A stretch of DNA of 32,683 nt from an uncultured Alphaproteobacteria bacterium (GCA_902567135.1 CACFLO010000011.1:1-32683), one strand, 5' to 3'; counted from the stretch's first letter, positions 18,067-25,462 are shown. Notes: generated from the sequence alone by a model not told the origin. Numbers and translations: made by a program.

Positions 18067-18802
18067 TACATCTGGCTTTTGGGTTCTGCCCTTGATGATA
18101 GTTGGTGGAGCTATTGGAGGAGCTCTTTGGGGTATGATACCAGCAATACTAAAAGTAAAATTTAACACAAATGAAATTTTAACTAGTTTAATGCTAGTCT
18201 ATATTGCATTATTAATTTTAGATTATCTTGTTGTTGGACCTTGGAAAGATCCTTACGGTTATAGTTTTCCTAAAACAAGATCCTTTGGTGAATCAGGAAG
18301 AATGCCATTACTCTTTCAAGGTTTAAGGGTTCATTTTGGTATAATAATTGCTCTTGCTGCAGTTTTTGCATCTTGGTTTATTTTTTCAAAAACTATGCTA
18401 GGTTATCAACTTAAAGTCACTGGTTTTAGTCCGACAGCTTCAAAGTATGCAGGGTTTAACCAAAATACTTTAATTTATATTGCTTTTATATTTTCAGGGG
18501 CTTTTGCTGGTATTGCAGGTTTAGGAGAAGTTTCAGGTCCAATTGGTTTATTGTATAGAGACATATCTCCTAATTATGGTTTCACAGCAATTATAGTAGC
18601 CTTTCTTGGTAGGCTTAATCCAATTGGAATAATATTTGCATCCCTTGTAATAGCTTTAACATACCTAGGCGCTGAAGATGCACAATTATTTATGCAAATC
18701 CCTGCAGCTGTAGGATTTGTCTTTCAGGGTTTGGTTTTATTTTTTTTATTGGGAACTGAACTATTAGTAAACTATAAGATCTCTTTCAGGTCAAAACTAT
18801 GA
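18026..18802 (+). CDS. ABC importer permease 1, C-terminal part (frameshifted gene)
   Basis: This is the larger remainder of the split permease. The stretch from FGGGIGIFF onward (base 18038) is genuine, while the first codons from 18026 are only the frame open before the break. It has about six membrane helices, a cytoplasmic loop carrying KFNTNEILTSLMLVYIALL, which is typical of the coupling region in this family, and a C-terminal helix before the stop. No start codon with a ribosome-binding site is seen here, so it is not an independent gene. The next permease begins four bases before its stop. Confidence 0.88.
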   Translation: MQFFGGGIGIFFHDTSGFWVLPLMIVGGAIGGALWGMIPAILKVKFNTNEILTSLMLVYIALLILDYLVVGPWKDPYGYSFPKTRSFGESGRMPLLFQGLRVHFGIIIALAAVFASWFIFSKTMLGYQLKVTGFSPTASKYAGFNQNTLIYIAFIFSGAFAGIAGLGEVSGPIGLLYRDISPNYGFTAIIVAFLGRLNPIGIIFASLVIALTYLGAEDAQLFMQIPAAVGFVFQGLVLFFLLGTELLVNYKISFRSKL

Positions 18803-19668
18803 ATATAGATATTTTATTTGGTGTTATTCAAATTATTTTAATTGCTACCACCCCTTTAGTTTTTGCAGCAATAGGGGAGTTAGTAACAGAAAAAACTGGA
18901 GTTTTAAATCTTGGTGTTGAAGGCATGATGTTAGTCGGAGCTGTATCTGCCTTTGTAACCCTTGTTATTACTGGTAGTTATATTTTAGCTTTTTTAGTCT
19001 CTATTTTATCGGGAATACTAATGTCAGGACTTTTTGCTTATCTTGTTTTAATTTTAATGTCCAATCAAGTAGCAACAGGATTAGCTCTTACCATTTTTGG
19101 CATAGGTTTAAGCTCAATGATTGGTAAAAAATATATAGGAACACCTATCACAGGACTTAATCCATATTTTTTTGTTATTCTATCATTTATTATAGTTTTT
19201 CTTGTAAGTTATTTTTTTTACAAAACTAAATTAGGTTTGATTTTTAGAGCTGTAGGAGAGTCACATGACTCATCTCATGCACTTGGATATAGCGTTATCA
19301 AAATTAGATTACTCGGTATTTTATTCGGTGGAAGTATGTGTGCATTGGCAGGTTCTTATATGTCCATATGTTATGCACCAATGTGGCAGGAAAATATGAC
19401 CGCAGGAAGAGGGTGGATAGCTCTTGCTTTAGTCGTTTTTGCAACTTGGAAACCTGGCAGAATTTTAATTGGCGCTTATATTTTTGGAGGGGTATCAATT
19501 TTACAAATGAATCTTCAAGCTTGGGGTTTAAACTTCCCAGGTCAATTCTTCAATATGGCTCCATATTTAGCAACAATGATAGTTTTGATTATAATTTCTA
19601 GTAATCGCCTAAGAATAAAATTAAGCGCTCCAGCGTCTCTTACAATACCTTTTTTCAAAGGTAGATAG
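18799..19668 (+). CDS. BMP-type ABC importer permease 2
   Basis: A 289-residue inner-membrane permease of the NupC/YufQ type, partner of the split permease. The early TEKTGVLNLGVEGMMLVGA segment (about 29-47) is the family hallmark, corresponding to NIGAEGQ of permease 1. About eight membrane helices follow, with a conserved loop GLIFRAVGESHDSSHALGYSV (about 145-165) that contacts the ATPase. The frame is intact, which argues that selection has maintained the transporter and that the break in permease 1 is recent or artefactual. It overlaps permease 1 by four bases. Confidence 0.92.
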   Translation: MNIDILFGVIQIILIATTPLVFAAIGELVTEKTGVLNLGVEGMMLVGAVSAFVTLVITGSYILAFLVSILSGILMSGLFAYLVLILMSNQVATGLALTIFGIGLSSMIGKKYIGTPITGLNPYFFVILSFIIVFLVSYFFYKTKLGLIFRAVGESHDSSHALGYSVIKIRLLGILFGGSMCALAGSYMSICYAPMWQENMTAGRGWIALALVVFATWKPGRILIGAYIFGGVSILQMNLQAWGLNFPGQFFNMAPYLATMIVLIIISSNRLRIKLSAPASLTIPFFKGR

Positions 19669-19751
19669 ATATCCACTTTTTTTTTAATATTTGTATTAAG
19701 AATCGTTGAGTGACCTTTAAGAAAGATATTGAATAAACAATTATTTTTAGC

Positions 19752-19759
19752 AGGTGAGG
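19752..19759 (+). promoter_or_regulatory. Strong ribosome-binding site of the binding-protein gene
   Basis: AGGTGAGG lies five bases before the ATG at 19765 and is one of the few strong Shine-Dalgarno sequences in the window. It fixes the start at 19765 and not at the upstream TTG (19729), and fits the high expression usual for periplasmic binding proteins. Confidence 0.75.
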
Positions 19760-19764
19760 TTAAA

Positions 19765-20832
19765 ATGATTAGACTAATAACATTAATTATTTTTATTTTA
19801 GGTGTTTCTATTGGATCAGCCAATGCAGACCCTAAAAAAGTTGGCTTTATTTATATAGGCCCTCCAGGTGATCATGGCTGGACATACATGCATGATGTAG
19901 GAAGACAATACATGGAAAGTCAGCTTGGTGATGCTGTTACTTCTACGTATATTGAAAATGTTCCAGAAAATGCTGATGCTGTAAGAGCAATTCGTAAATT
20001 AGCTGCTTCTGGTCACGACTTAATCTTTACAACTTCTTTTAACTATATGGACCAAACTTTAGAGGTTGCAAATGAATTCCCTGATGTAAAATTTGAACAT
20101 GCAACTGGATATAAAAGAGCTCCTAATGTTTCTACTTATTCAGCTAGATTTTATGAGGGAAGAACAATTTCTGGTCATATTGCTGGACATTTAACTAAGA
20201 CAAACACTATTGGTTATATTGCATCATTTCCAATTCCTGAAGTTGTTAGAGGAATAAATGCTTTTTACCTAGCAGCTTCTAAAGTTAACCCAGACATTAA
20301 AATTAAAATTATTTGGGCATTCACTTGGTATGATCCAGGTAAAGAAGCAGATGCTGCAAATACTTTAATTAATCAAGGCGCAGATATTTTAGTACAACAC
20401 ACAGATACATATGCACCTTGTCAAGCTGCTGAAAAGGCAGGTGTTCTTGCTTTTGGTCAAGCTTCAAACCAAGAAGAATTTTGTCCTAACGCGCATTTAA
20501 CTGCAATTGAAGACATCTGGGGACCATACTATGCACAAAGAGCAAAAGCTGTAGTTGATGGGACTTGGGCTGAGAAAGATACTTGGGATGGAATGGCTGA
20601 AGGAATGGTTGTTATGTCTCCATATAATTCTAAGCTTATGCCAACTGATTTGATTCAAGAGGCTGTTGCTATGGAAGTTGCAATTAAAGATGGAACTCTA
20701 CATCCTTTTACTGGACCAATTTATGATCAATCAGGTGAATTAAGAGTAGCTGAGGGAGAAGTTGCTGATGATTTTATGATGGCAACAATGGATTGGTATG
20801 TTCAAGGTATTGACGGCGAACTTCCACAATAA
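19765..20832 (+). CDS. BMP-family periplasmic substrate-binding protein of the purine ABC importer
   Basis: This 355-residue protein has a clear cleavable signal peptide (MIRLITLIIFILG, cleavage after SANA, about residue 22). There is no lipobox, so it is free in the periplasm rather than a lipoprotein as in Gram-positives and spirochaetes. The mature start KKVGFIYIGPPGDHGWTYMH is the BMP/PnrA-family ligand loop in its proteobacterial form. VPENADAVRAIRKLAASGHDLIFTTSF and IGYIASFPIPEVVRGINAF follow, with a C-terminal DDFMMATMDWYVQGIDG. Family members bind purine nucleosides or related compounds. The setting suggests xanthine, urate, guanine or a nucleoside. A 96-base spacer separates it from permease 2, with no hairpin seen there. 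Confidence 0.92.
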   Translation: MIRLITLIIFILGVSIGSANADPKKVGFIYIGPPGDHGWTYMHDVGRQYMESQLGDAVTSTYIENVPENADAVRAIRKLAASGHDLIFTTSFNYMDQTLEVANEFPDVKFEHATGYKRAPNVSTYSARFYEGRTISGHIAGHLTKTNTIGYIASFPIPEVVRGINAFYLAASKVNPDIKIKIIWAFTWYDPGKEADAANTLINQGADILVQHTDTYAPCQAAEKAGVLAFGQASNQEEFCPNAHLTAIEDIWGPYYAQRAKAVVDGTWAEKDTWDGMAEGMVVMSPYNSKLMPTDLIQEAVAMEVAIKDGTLHPFTGPIYDQSGELRVAEGEVADDFMMATMDWYVQGIDGELPQ

Positions 20833-20845
20833 TAATATATAATAT

Positions 20846-20883
20846 AAACAACCTCTCTTTAAATTTATAAAGAGAGGTTGTTT
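20846..20883 (+). terminator. Strong hairpin terminator or attenuator before the PRT gene
   Basis: A perfect 16-base-pair inverted repeat (AAACAACCTCTCTTTA and its complement) has a six-base loop AATTTA at 20862-20867. It begins 14 bases after the binding-protein stop codon. The 3' arm ends in TTGTTT, giving only a short U tract. The hairpin ends seven bases before the AAGGAA ribosome-binding site of the next gene. It probably ends most transporter transcripts, and may protect the upstream mRNA or limit readthrough into the PRT gene. Confidence 0.75.
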
Positions 20884-20900
20884 CATACAAAAGGAATTCA

Positions 20901-21404
20901 ATGGCGGATATACATATTTCATGGGAAGAATATAACAAAAAAATAGAGCAACTTGCTACCCAGGTTCACAAAGATGGATGGGATTTTAATCAAGTTGTAT
21001 GTATTGCAAAAGGAGGAATGAGAGTAGGAGACATAATGGCAAGAATATTTGATGTTCCCCTCGCAGTTCTTTCTGTAGAGTCATACAGAGGAGATGGTGT
21101 AAAAAATAAAAGAGGATCGATAACCTTTTCAAGAGATTTAGCTAAAACCAGCCCCAATATTGGTTCTAAAGTATTGATAGTCGATGATTTGGCTGATTCA
21201 GGAATTACTTTAAAGAAGAGTATTGATTGGATGGAGCATTTCTATGGTTTTTATCTTGATGAACCGATCAGAACTGGTGTGCTTTTTTATAAATCAGTAT
21301 CAAGTTTTAAACCTAATTATTATATTGATTATCTAGAAGATTCTCCTTGGATTCATATGCCATATGAAAAATATGAAAGTTTGAAACCTGAGGATATTAT
21401 CTAA
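20901..21404 (+). CDS. Purine (xanthine/guanine-type) phosphoribosyltransferase
   Basis: A 167-residue type I phosphoribosyltransferase. The PRPP loop is VLIVDDLADSGIT (91-103) and an earlier KGG (37-39) is the pyrophosphate loop region. FSRDLAKTSP forms the flexible flap area, and the tail SPWIHMPYE gives the aromatic residue that stacks on the base. This pattern resembles xanthine-guanine PRTs more than adenine or orotate PRTs. Following a purine importer, it would convert imported xanthine or guanine to the nucleotide, competing with the catabolic branch. AAGGAA at 20891-20896 is its ribosome-binding site. Its stop overlaps the stop region of the convergent IYD-like gene by four bases. Confidence 0.8.
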   Translation: MADIHISWEEYNKKIEQLATQVHKDGWDFNQVVCIAKGGMRVGDIMARIFDVPLAVLSVESYRGDGVKNKRGSITFSRDLAKTSPNIGSKVLIVDDLADSGITLKKSIDWMEHFYGFYLDEPIRTGVLFYKSVSSFKPNYYIDYLEDSPWIHMPYEKYESLKPEDII

Positions 21405-22066
21405 ATAATTGTTACTATTTTGTTAAATGCTTTTTTCTTTTCTGCAAATATAGGTATCTGACAATTATCTTTAGGTTTACCAACTACTAACAGTACAAAA
21501 GCTTTTTCGTTATTTGGTCTTCTAAGTATTTGATTTAAAAAACTCATTGGGCTTGGTGTATGTGTTAACATCGATAATCCAGCAAAATGTAAGCAAGAAA
21601 TTAATATACCAGTAGCAATTCCTACCGATTCTTTAACATAATAGTTTTTAACTTTCTTTTTGTTTTTTAAAGAATATTTTTTTTCAAAAATTGCTATTAA
21701 GTATGGAGCCTCTTCAAGAAATAATTTGTTTTTATCAGTCCCCAGTGGTTTTAGTGCTTCCAACCATTCTTTTGGTGCTTTATTATTATAAAAATCTGCT
21801 TCTTCAATTTCAGCTGCAATTCTTATTTTTTTCTTTATTGATTTATTTTTAATTATTACAAAATGCCAAGGTTGAAGATTTGCACCATTAGGCGCAGTAC
21901 CAGCTGCTAATACTGCATTTTTTATAATATCAAAATTTATATTTTCTTTTTTAAAATCACGAACACTTCTTCTTGTTTTTATAAAATCATAGAAATTTTT
22001 TGAATTTAATTTCATTTCTTTGATTGTTTGATTTGAAAAATTTAATTTTTTAGTTATGAAATCCAT
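21401..22066 (-). CDS. Nitroreductase-fold flavoprotein, iodotyrosine deiodinase (IYD)-like
   Basis: A 221-residue FMN-dependent protein of the nitroreductase fold. TRRSVRDF (31-38) and AAGTAPNGANLQPW (54-67) are the FMN-binding segments. From there to the end the order of blocks follows the IYD subgroup: IEEADFYNN, WLEALKPLG, a lysine-rich KKKVKNYYVKESVGIATGIL and a C-terminal VGKP with IVTII. The residues that hold the amino-acid substrate in mammalian IYD (Glu, Tyr four later, Lys 21 after that) are present as Glu89, Tyr93 and Lys114. This suggests reductive dehalogenation of halotyrosines or action on a similar amino acid. The human protein was recalled from memory, not aligned by software. 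Other nitroreductase functions remain possible. Confidence 0.75.
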   Translation of the reverse strand: MDFITKKLNFSNQTIKEMKLNSKNFYDFIKTRRSVRDFKKENINFDIIKNAVLAAGTAPNGANLQPWHFVIIKNKSIKKKIRIAAEIEEADFYNNKAPKEWLEALKPLGTDKNKLFLEEAPYLIAIFEKKYSLKNKKKVKNYYVKESVGIATGILISCLHFAGLSMLTHTPSPMSFLNQILRRPNNEKAFVLLVVGKPKDNCQIPIFAEKKKAFNKIVTII

Positions 22067-22070
22067 AATA

Positions 22071-22256
22071 ATGCATTGGTTTATAATTATTTTAGGTACA
22101 TTTATACTTTCTATATCTCTTAGTAACCCTTTTTATAAATTACTAATTGAAAAAAGATTAAAATTAAAAACTTTTCTCAAAATTATTTTAAGAATATTAT
22201 TATTTATTTTGGGTTTAACTGCAATTTTTCTAGGTTTGTTTTTGGAGAGTCTTTAG
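22071..22256 (+). CDS. Small two-helix membrane protein of unknown function
   Basis: This 61-residue protein from the ATG at 22071 (MHWFIIILG) has a first helix at about 3-20, a basic loop YKLLIEKRLKLKTFLK, and a second helix at about 37-58. An in-frame ATG at 22056 adds five residues but overlaps the start of the divergent IYD-like gene. No family is recognised. The clean helix-loop-helix pattern with positive charges in the loop is more protein-like than a chance frame. Its TAG abuts the TAG of the convergent rhodanese gene without any spacer. Confidence 0.5.
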   Translation: MHWFIIILGTFILSISLSNPFYKLLIEKRLKLKTFLKIILRILLFILGLTAIFLGLFLESL

Positions 22257-22589
22257 CTAATATCTTCTTATATTTCTATCAATTAGGGCTGCCCATGCGT
22301 CAATACCACCTAAAACATTAACACAATTCATATACCCTTTTGATTTAAGCCATTTACATACTGCCTGACTTCTTGTACCCGTATGACACATTACAAATAT
22401 ATTCTTATCACTATCTAGCTCTGTATACCTATTAGCAATTTCAGATAATTTGATGTGAATTGTACCTTTTATATGGGCGTGATCTCTTTCTGTATCTTCT
22501 CTTACATCCAATATCTGTATCTTTTTATTTTCTTCCCTCAATTCATTCAGCTTATTAACAGTAATTTCGGTACTTTTATATAAATCCAT
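22257..22589 (-). CDS. Rhodanese-like sulfurtransferase domain protein
   Basis: A single 110-residue rhodanese domain. LDVREDTERDHAHIKGTIHI is the first family motif. The active-site loop is CHTGTRS, with the persulfide-carrying Cys68. The C-terminal VNVLGGIDAWA motif is also intact. Stand-alone rhodaneses of this type carry sulfane sulfur in the cytoplasm for cofactors, tRNA thiolation or thiol detoxification. There is no signal peptide. Neighbours give no clue to the acceptor. It starts just upstream of a 117-base intergenic region shared with the divergent 99-residue protein. Confidence 0.88.
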   Translation of the reverse strand: MDLYKSTEITVNKLNELREENKKIQILDVREDTERDHAHIKGTIHIKLSEIANRYTELDSDKNIFVMCHTGTRSQAVCKWLKSKGYMNCVNVLGGIDAWAALIDRNIRRY

Positions 22590-22706
22590 TAAAGTTATAA
22601 TATATATATACCGCTTAAATTTCTAGTATTTTTATTTATTAATCAAAATATAATTTGTTTAATCAATAAAAATAAGTATAAACATTTTTTTCAAGGAAAT
22701 TTAAAT

Positions 22707-23006
22707 ATGTCAAAAAAAATTACTTTTTCTGCTTTTGGTAGAGATTCTTATTATCATAGAGAATGGTTTAAAAAAAATGGTTTCAAGTTTGATAGAAGTT
22801 CAAGAAAGTGGGTTGTAGAAAATTTACCTATCGAGTATGCAGAAGATTTTGCTAGTTATTGCAGAAAATATGGCCTTACTTTTGAGAGATCTGATAGAGT
22901 AATAACTGCATTTGATTATGCTGATTATTTATGGGACGGTCAAAGAGATGATTATATGAAACCAATAGACTCTGTAGAAATACCATCTCCAAAAAATAAG
23001 ATCTAG
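22707..23006 (+). CDS. Uncharacterised 99-residue soluble protein
   Basis: The frame is well supported by AAGGAA at 22693-22698, eight bases before the ATG. The protein is soluble, basic and aromatic in its first half and acidic in its second. The segment WFKKNGFKFDRSSRKWV (19-35) resembles the short motif, loosely G-x-x-W/F-D-x-x-x-K-x-W, found in small domains attached to nucleic-acid-related phage and bacterial proteins (DUF5710-like). The rest, including FDYADYLWDGQRDDYMKP, is not recognised. No function is proposed. Confidence 0.6.
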   Translation: MSKKITFSAFGRDSYYHREWFKKNGFKFDRSSRKWVVENLPIEYAEDFASYCRKYGLTFERSDRVITAFDYADYLWDGQRDDYMKPIDSVEIPSPKNKI

Positions 23007-23009
23007 TTT

Positions 23010-23903
23010 CTGTATAAATTTAAGCCAGTAAATAATCTTTTATTGCTCTTAATTTTATCTGCAATTTGGGGATCAGCCTTTATTGCGATTAAAGTAAGTC
23101 TTGAGTATTTTTCACCAGTAAGTGTTGCGTCTTATAGACTTATAATTGCATCAATTTTTCTATTAATTTTCTATATAATTGGTCAGTATAAAACATCACT
23201 TTCAAAAAAAGATTTACTGATGTTAATATTTGTAGGTGTTGTAGGTAATTTTCTCCCATTTTATCTCATTAGTTGGTCAGAACAATTTATTCAATCATCA
23301 ACTGCAGGAATATTAATGGGGATAGGACCAATATTAACTTTAGTATTATCACATTTTTTTACTAGAGATGATAAGATTAACTTTGTTAAATTTATATCAA
23401 TTATTATTGGCTTTATTGGAGTTTTGTTCATTTTTGAAATTGATTCTTTATTTGCTATTCAGTCATCAAATTCAATTCAATTAATTTCAAAAATTTTAAT
23501 TATTATAGCTGCTTTGGGTTATATGATTTCTAATATTGTAGCTTACAATACGCTAAAACATATAGATTCTTTTTCTATAACTTTTTTTGCAACAATTTTT
23601 GGAGCTCTAATATCAATACCTTTTTTAATTTTTAGTGAAATTAATCAACCTTCTTATTTTAATATTAAATCTATTTTGCCAATGCTATATTTAGGTATTT
23701 TCCCTACTGCTCTTGCTTTTCAACTTCGATATCATATTACAAAAACATCTGGCCCAGTTTTTTTATCATATGTAGCATATTTAATACCTATTTTTGCTCT
23801 AATATGGGGATTCATATTATTATCAGAAAAAATTTACTTATCTTCAATAGTAGGAATTACCCTGATATTAATGGGAGTTTATATAGGCCGTAAAAATCAA
23901 TGA
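23010..23903 (+). CDS. EamA/DMT-family transporter with a non-ATG start
   Basis: About ten membrane helices in two EamA repeats, with the typical opening LLLILSAIWGSAFIAIKVSLEYFSP and the second repeat starting near ISKILIIIAALGYMISNIVAYN. The substrate is unknown and the location is the inner membrane. The start is the puzzle. No ATG or GTG precedes the first helix. A TTG at 23043 would begin inside the helix, while a CTG at 23010 adds YKFKPVNNLL, which gives a normal-looking EamA N-terminus of 298 residues. The CTG lies three bases after the previous stop, allowing coupling by re-initiation. I give the longer form with low certainty about the start and high certainty about the family. Confidence 0.8.
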   Translation: MYKFKPVNNLLLLLILSAIWGSAFIAIKVSLEYFSPVSVASYRLIIASIFLLIFYIIGQYKTSLSKKDLLMLIFVGVVGNFLPFYLISWSEQFIQSSTAGILMGIGPILTLVLSHFFTRDDKINFVKFISIIIGFIGVLFIFEIDSLFAIQSSNSIQLISKILIIIAALGYMISNIVAYNTLKHIDSFSITFFATIFGALISIPFLIFSEINQPSYFNIKSILPMLYLGIFPTALAFQLRYHITKTSGPVFLSYVAYLIPIFALIWGFILLSEKIYLSSIVGITLILMGVYIGRKNQ

Positions 23904-23983
23904 GAAAAATAGCTGTAGAAAGCATAAGCAATCATTAATAATGCTACAATAAGACTTACATTCCCAGCATTAAAAAACTTCAT
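23897..23983 (-). CDS. Possible 28-residue single-helix membrane peptide
   Basis: A minus-strand frame runs from an ATG at 23981-23983 to a TGA at 23897-23899. It encodes MKFFNAGNV, a hydrophobic helix (about residues 9-24) and a short FSH end. A purine-rich AGAAAG lies about six bases upstream of the start. It fills the spacer between the EamA gene and trpB and overlaps the EamA stop. The composition fits a small membrane peptide, but the frame is short enough to be chance. Confidence 0.35.
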   Translation of the reverse strand: MKFFNAGNVSLIVALLMIAYAFYSYFSH

Positions 23984-24061
23984 ATTATTCTTTCTATTAT
24001 ATTTTAATTATTAACTTTTCTATTGATTTTTTATTAATTTTTCTTCAAAATGATATCTATT

Positions 24062-25426
24062 ATGACAGACTCTATAAAATACATACTTGAAGAATCAAAA
24101 GCACCTAAAACTTGGTATAATATTAATTCAGATTTACCAAGTCCACCACCACCACCTTTGCACCCTGGAACAAAGCAACCAGCTGGACCCGATGATTTTG
24201 CCCCATTATTTCCTATGGGTTTAATAATGCAAGAAGTTTCAACAGAGCGCGAAATTGAAATACCAGAACCTGTAAGAGAGATTTACAAACAATGGAGACC
24301 ATCACCATTATTTAGAGCTAGAAGGCTTGAGAAGTATTTAGATACACCCGCTAAAATTTATTATAAGTATGAAGGAGTTAGTCCAACCGGAAGTCACAAA
24401 CCGAACACTGCTGTTCCTCAAGCTTTTTTTAATAAAGAAGAAGGGGTAAAAAAAATATTTACAGAAACTGGCGCAGGTCAATGGGGAAGTTCACTGGCTT
24501 TTGCAGGTCAGATGTTTGGAATAGATATTGAAGTATTTATGGTTAAAGTTAGTTTTGATCAAAAACCATACAGAAAACTTATGATGCAATCATTTGGAGG
24601 AACTTGTCATCCAAGTCCATCAGAAATTACTGATTTTGGAAAAAAACTTCTATCTGAAGATCCAAACAACCCAGGTAGTTTAGGTATTGCAATATCAGAA
24701 GCTATAGAAGCTGTAGTTAAAAGTGAAGGCAAAGCAAAATACGCCCTTGGCAGTGTATTAGGTCATGTTCTAATGCACCAAACTATTAATGGTAATGAAG
24801 CTATTCTGCAGATGGAACAGGCTGGTGATTACCCGGATATCATTGTTGGATGTACAGGAGGAGGAAGTAATCTCGCTGGTTTGATGTTTCCTTTTCTAGG
24901 TCAGCAATTAAGAGGAGGTCAAAAGATTGATATTATTGGCTGTGAACCTCTTTCATGCCCTTCTTTTACTAAAGGAAAATATGCCTATGATCATGGTGAT
25001 ATGGCAAGAATGACGCCATTAATTAAAATGCATACCTTAGGATCAGATTTCCTTCCACCTGCTAACCATTCCGGAGGATTAAGATACCATGGTATGTCTT
25101 ACCATCTTAGTCATTTATATGATCTTGGATTGATGAGAGCAAAAGCTTATGGTCAAAAGGATTGTTTTGAAGCTGGAGTGATATTTGGAAAACAAGAGGG
25201 GATTATTCCTGCCCCTGAGGGTAATCATGCTGTTAAAGGTGCCATAGATGCAGCTCTTGAATGTAAAGAAAAAGGTGAGTCAAAAACAATATTATTTAAT
25301 TTATGTGGTCATGGGCATTTTGATATGACTGCGTATGATGATTATTTTAGTGGAAAGTTAGCTGATGATTTTTATGATGAAGCTTCAGCAAATAAATCAT
25401 TATCTCAATTACCTGAAATTGCATAA
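24062..25426 (+). CDS. trpB2: Tryptophan synthase beta chain, TrpB2 type
   Basis: This 454-residue PLP enzyme is of the TrpB2 class, longer than ordinary TrpB (about 400) and with the class-specific N-terminus containing the proline-rich SPPPPPLHPG. The PLP lysine is Lys113 in GSHKPNT, and the cofactor phosphate is held by GCTGGGSNLAG. It condenses indole with serine to make tryptophan. TrpB2 proteins usually lack a partner TrpA interface and are thought to salvage indole. No trpA is nearby. The start MTDSIKYIL at 24062 suits the family better than the ATG at 24050. It precedes a serine-making operon, and serine is its co-substrate. Confidence 0.88.
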   Translation: MTDSIKYILEESKAPKTWYNINSDLPSPPPPPLHPGTKQPAGPDDFAPLFPMGLIMQEVSTEREIEIPEPVREIYKQWRPSPLFRARRLEKYLDTPAKIYYKYEGVSPTGSHKPNTAVPQAFFNKEEGVKKIFTETGAGQWGSSLAFAGQMFGIDIEVFMVKVSFDQKPYRKLMMQSFGGTCHPSPSEITDFGKKLLSEDPNNPGSLGIAISEAIEAVVKSEGKAKYALGSVLGHVLMHQTINGNEAILQMEQAGDYPDIIVGCTGGGSNLAGLMFPFLGQQLRGGQKIDIIGCEPLSCPSFTKGKYAYDHGDMARMTPLIKMHTLGSDFLPPANHSGGLRYHGMSYHLSHLYDLGLMRAKAYGQKDCFEAGVIFGKQEGIIPAPEGNHAVKGAIDAALECKEKGESKTILFNLCGHGHFDMTAYDDYFSGKLADDFYDEASANKSLSQLPEIA

Positions 25427-25462
25427 ATTGTTTTAATATTAGAAATTTTTGTTTTTTTTTAA

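Noticed and set aside
19669-19764. Possible purine riboswitch in the 96-base spacer before the binding-protein gene
   Set aside because: No three-way-junction pairing or conserved purine-aptamer loop residues could be found by eye.
25427-25462. T-rich stretch after trpB2 as a terminator
   Set aside because: There is a run of T residues but only a very weak A/T stem, so a hairpin terminator cannot be supported.
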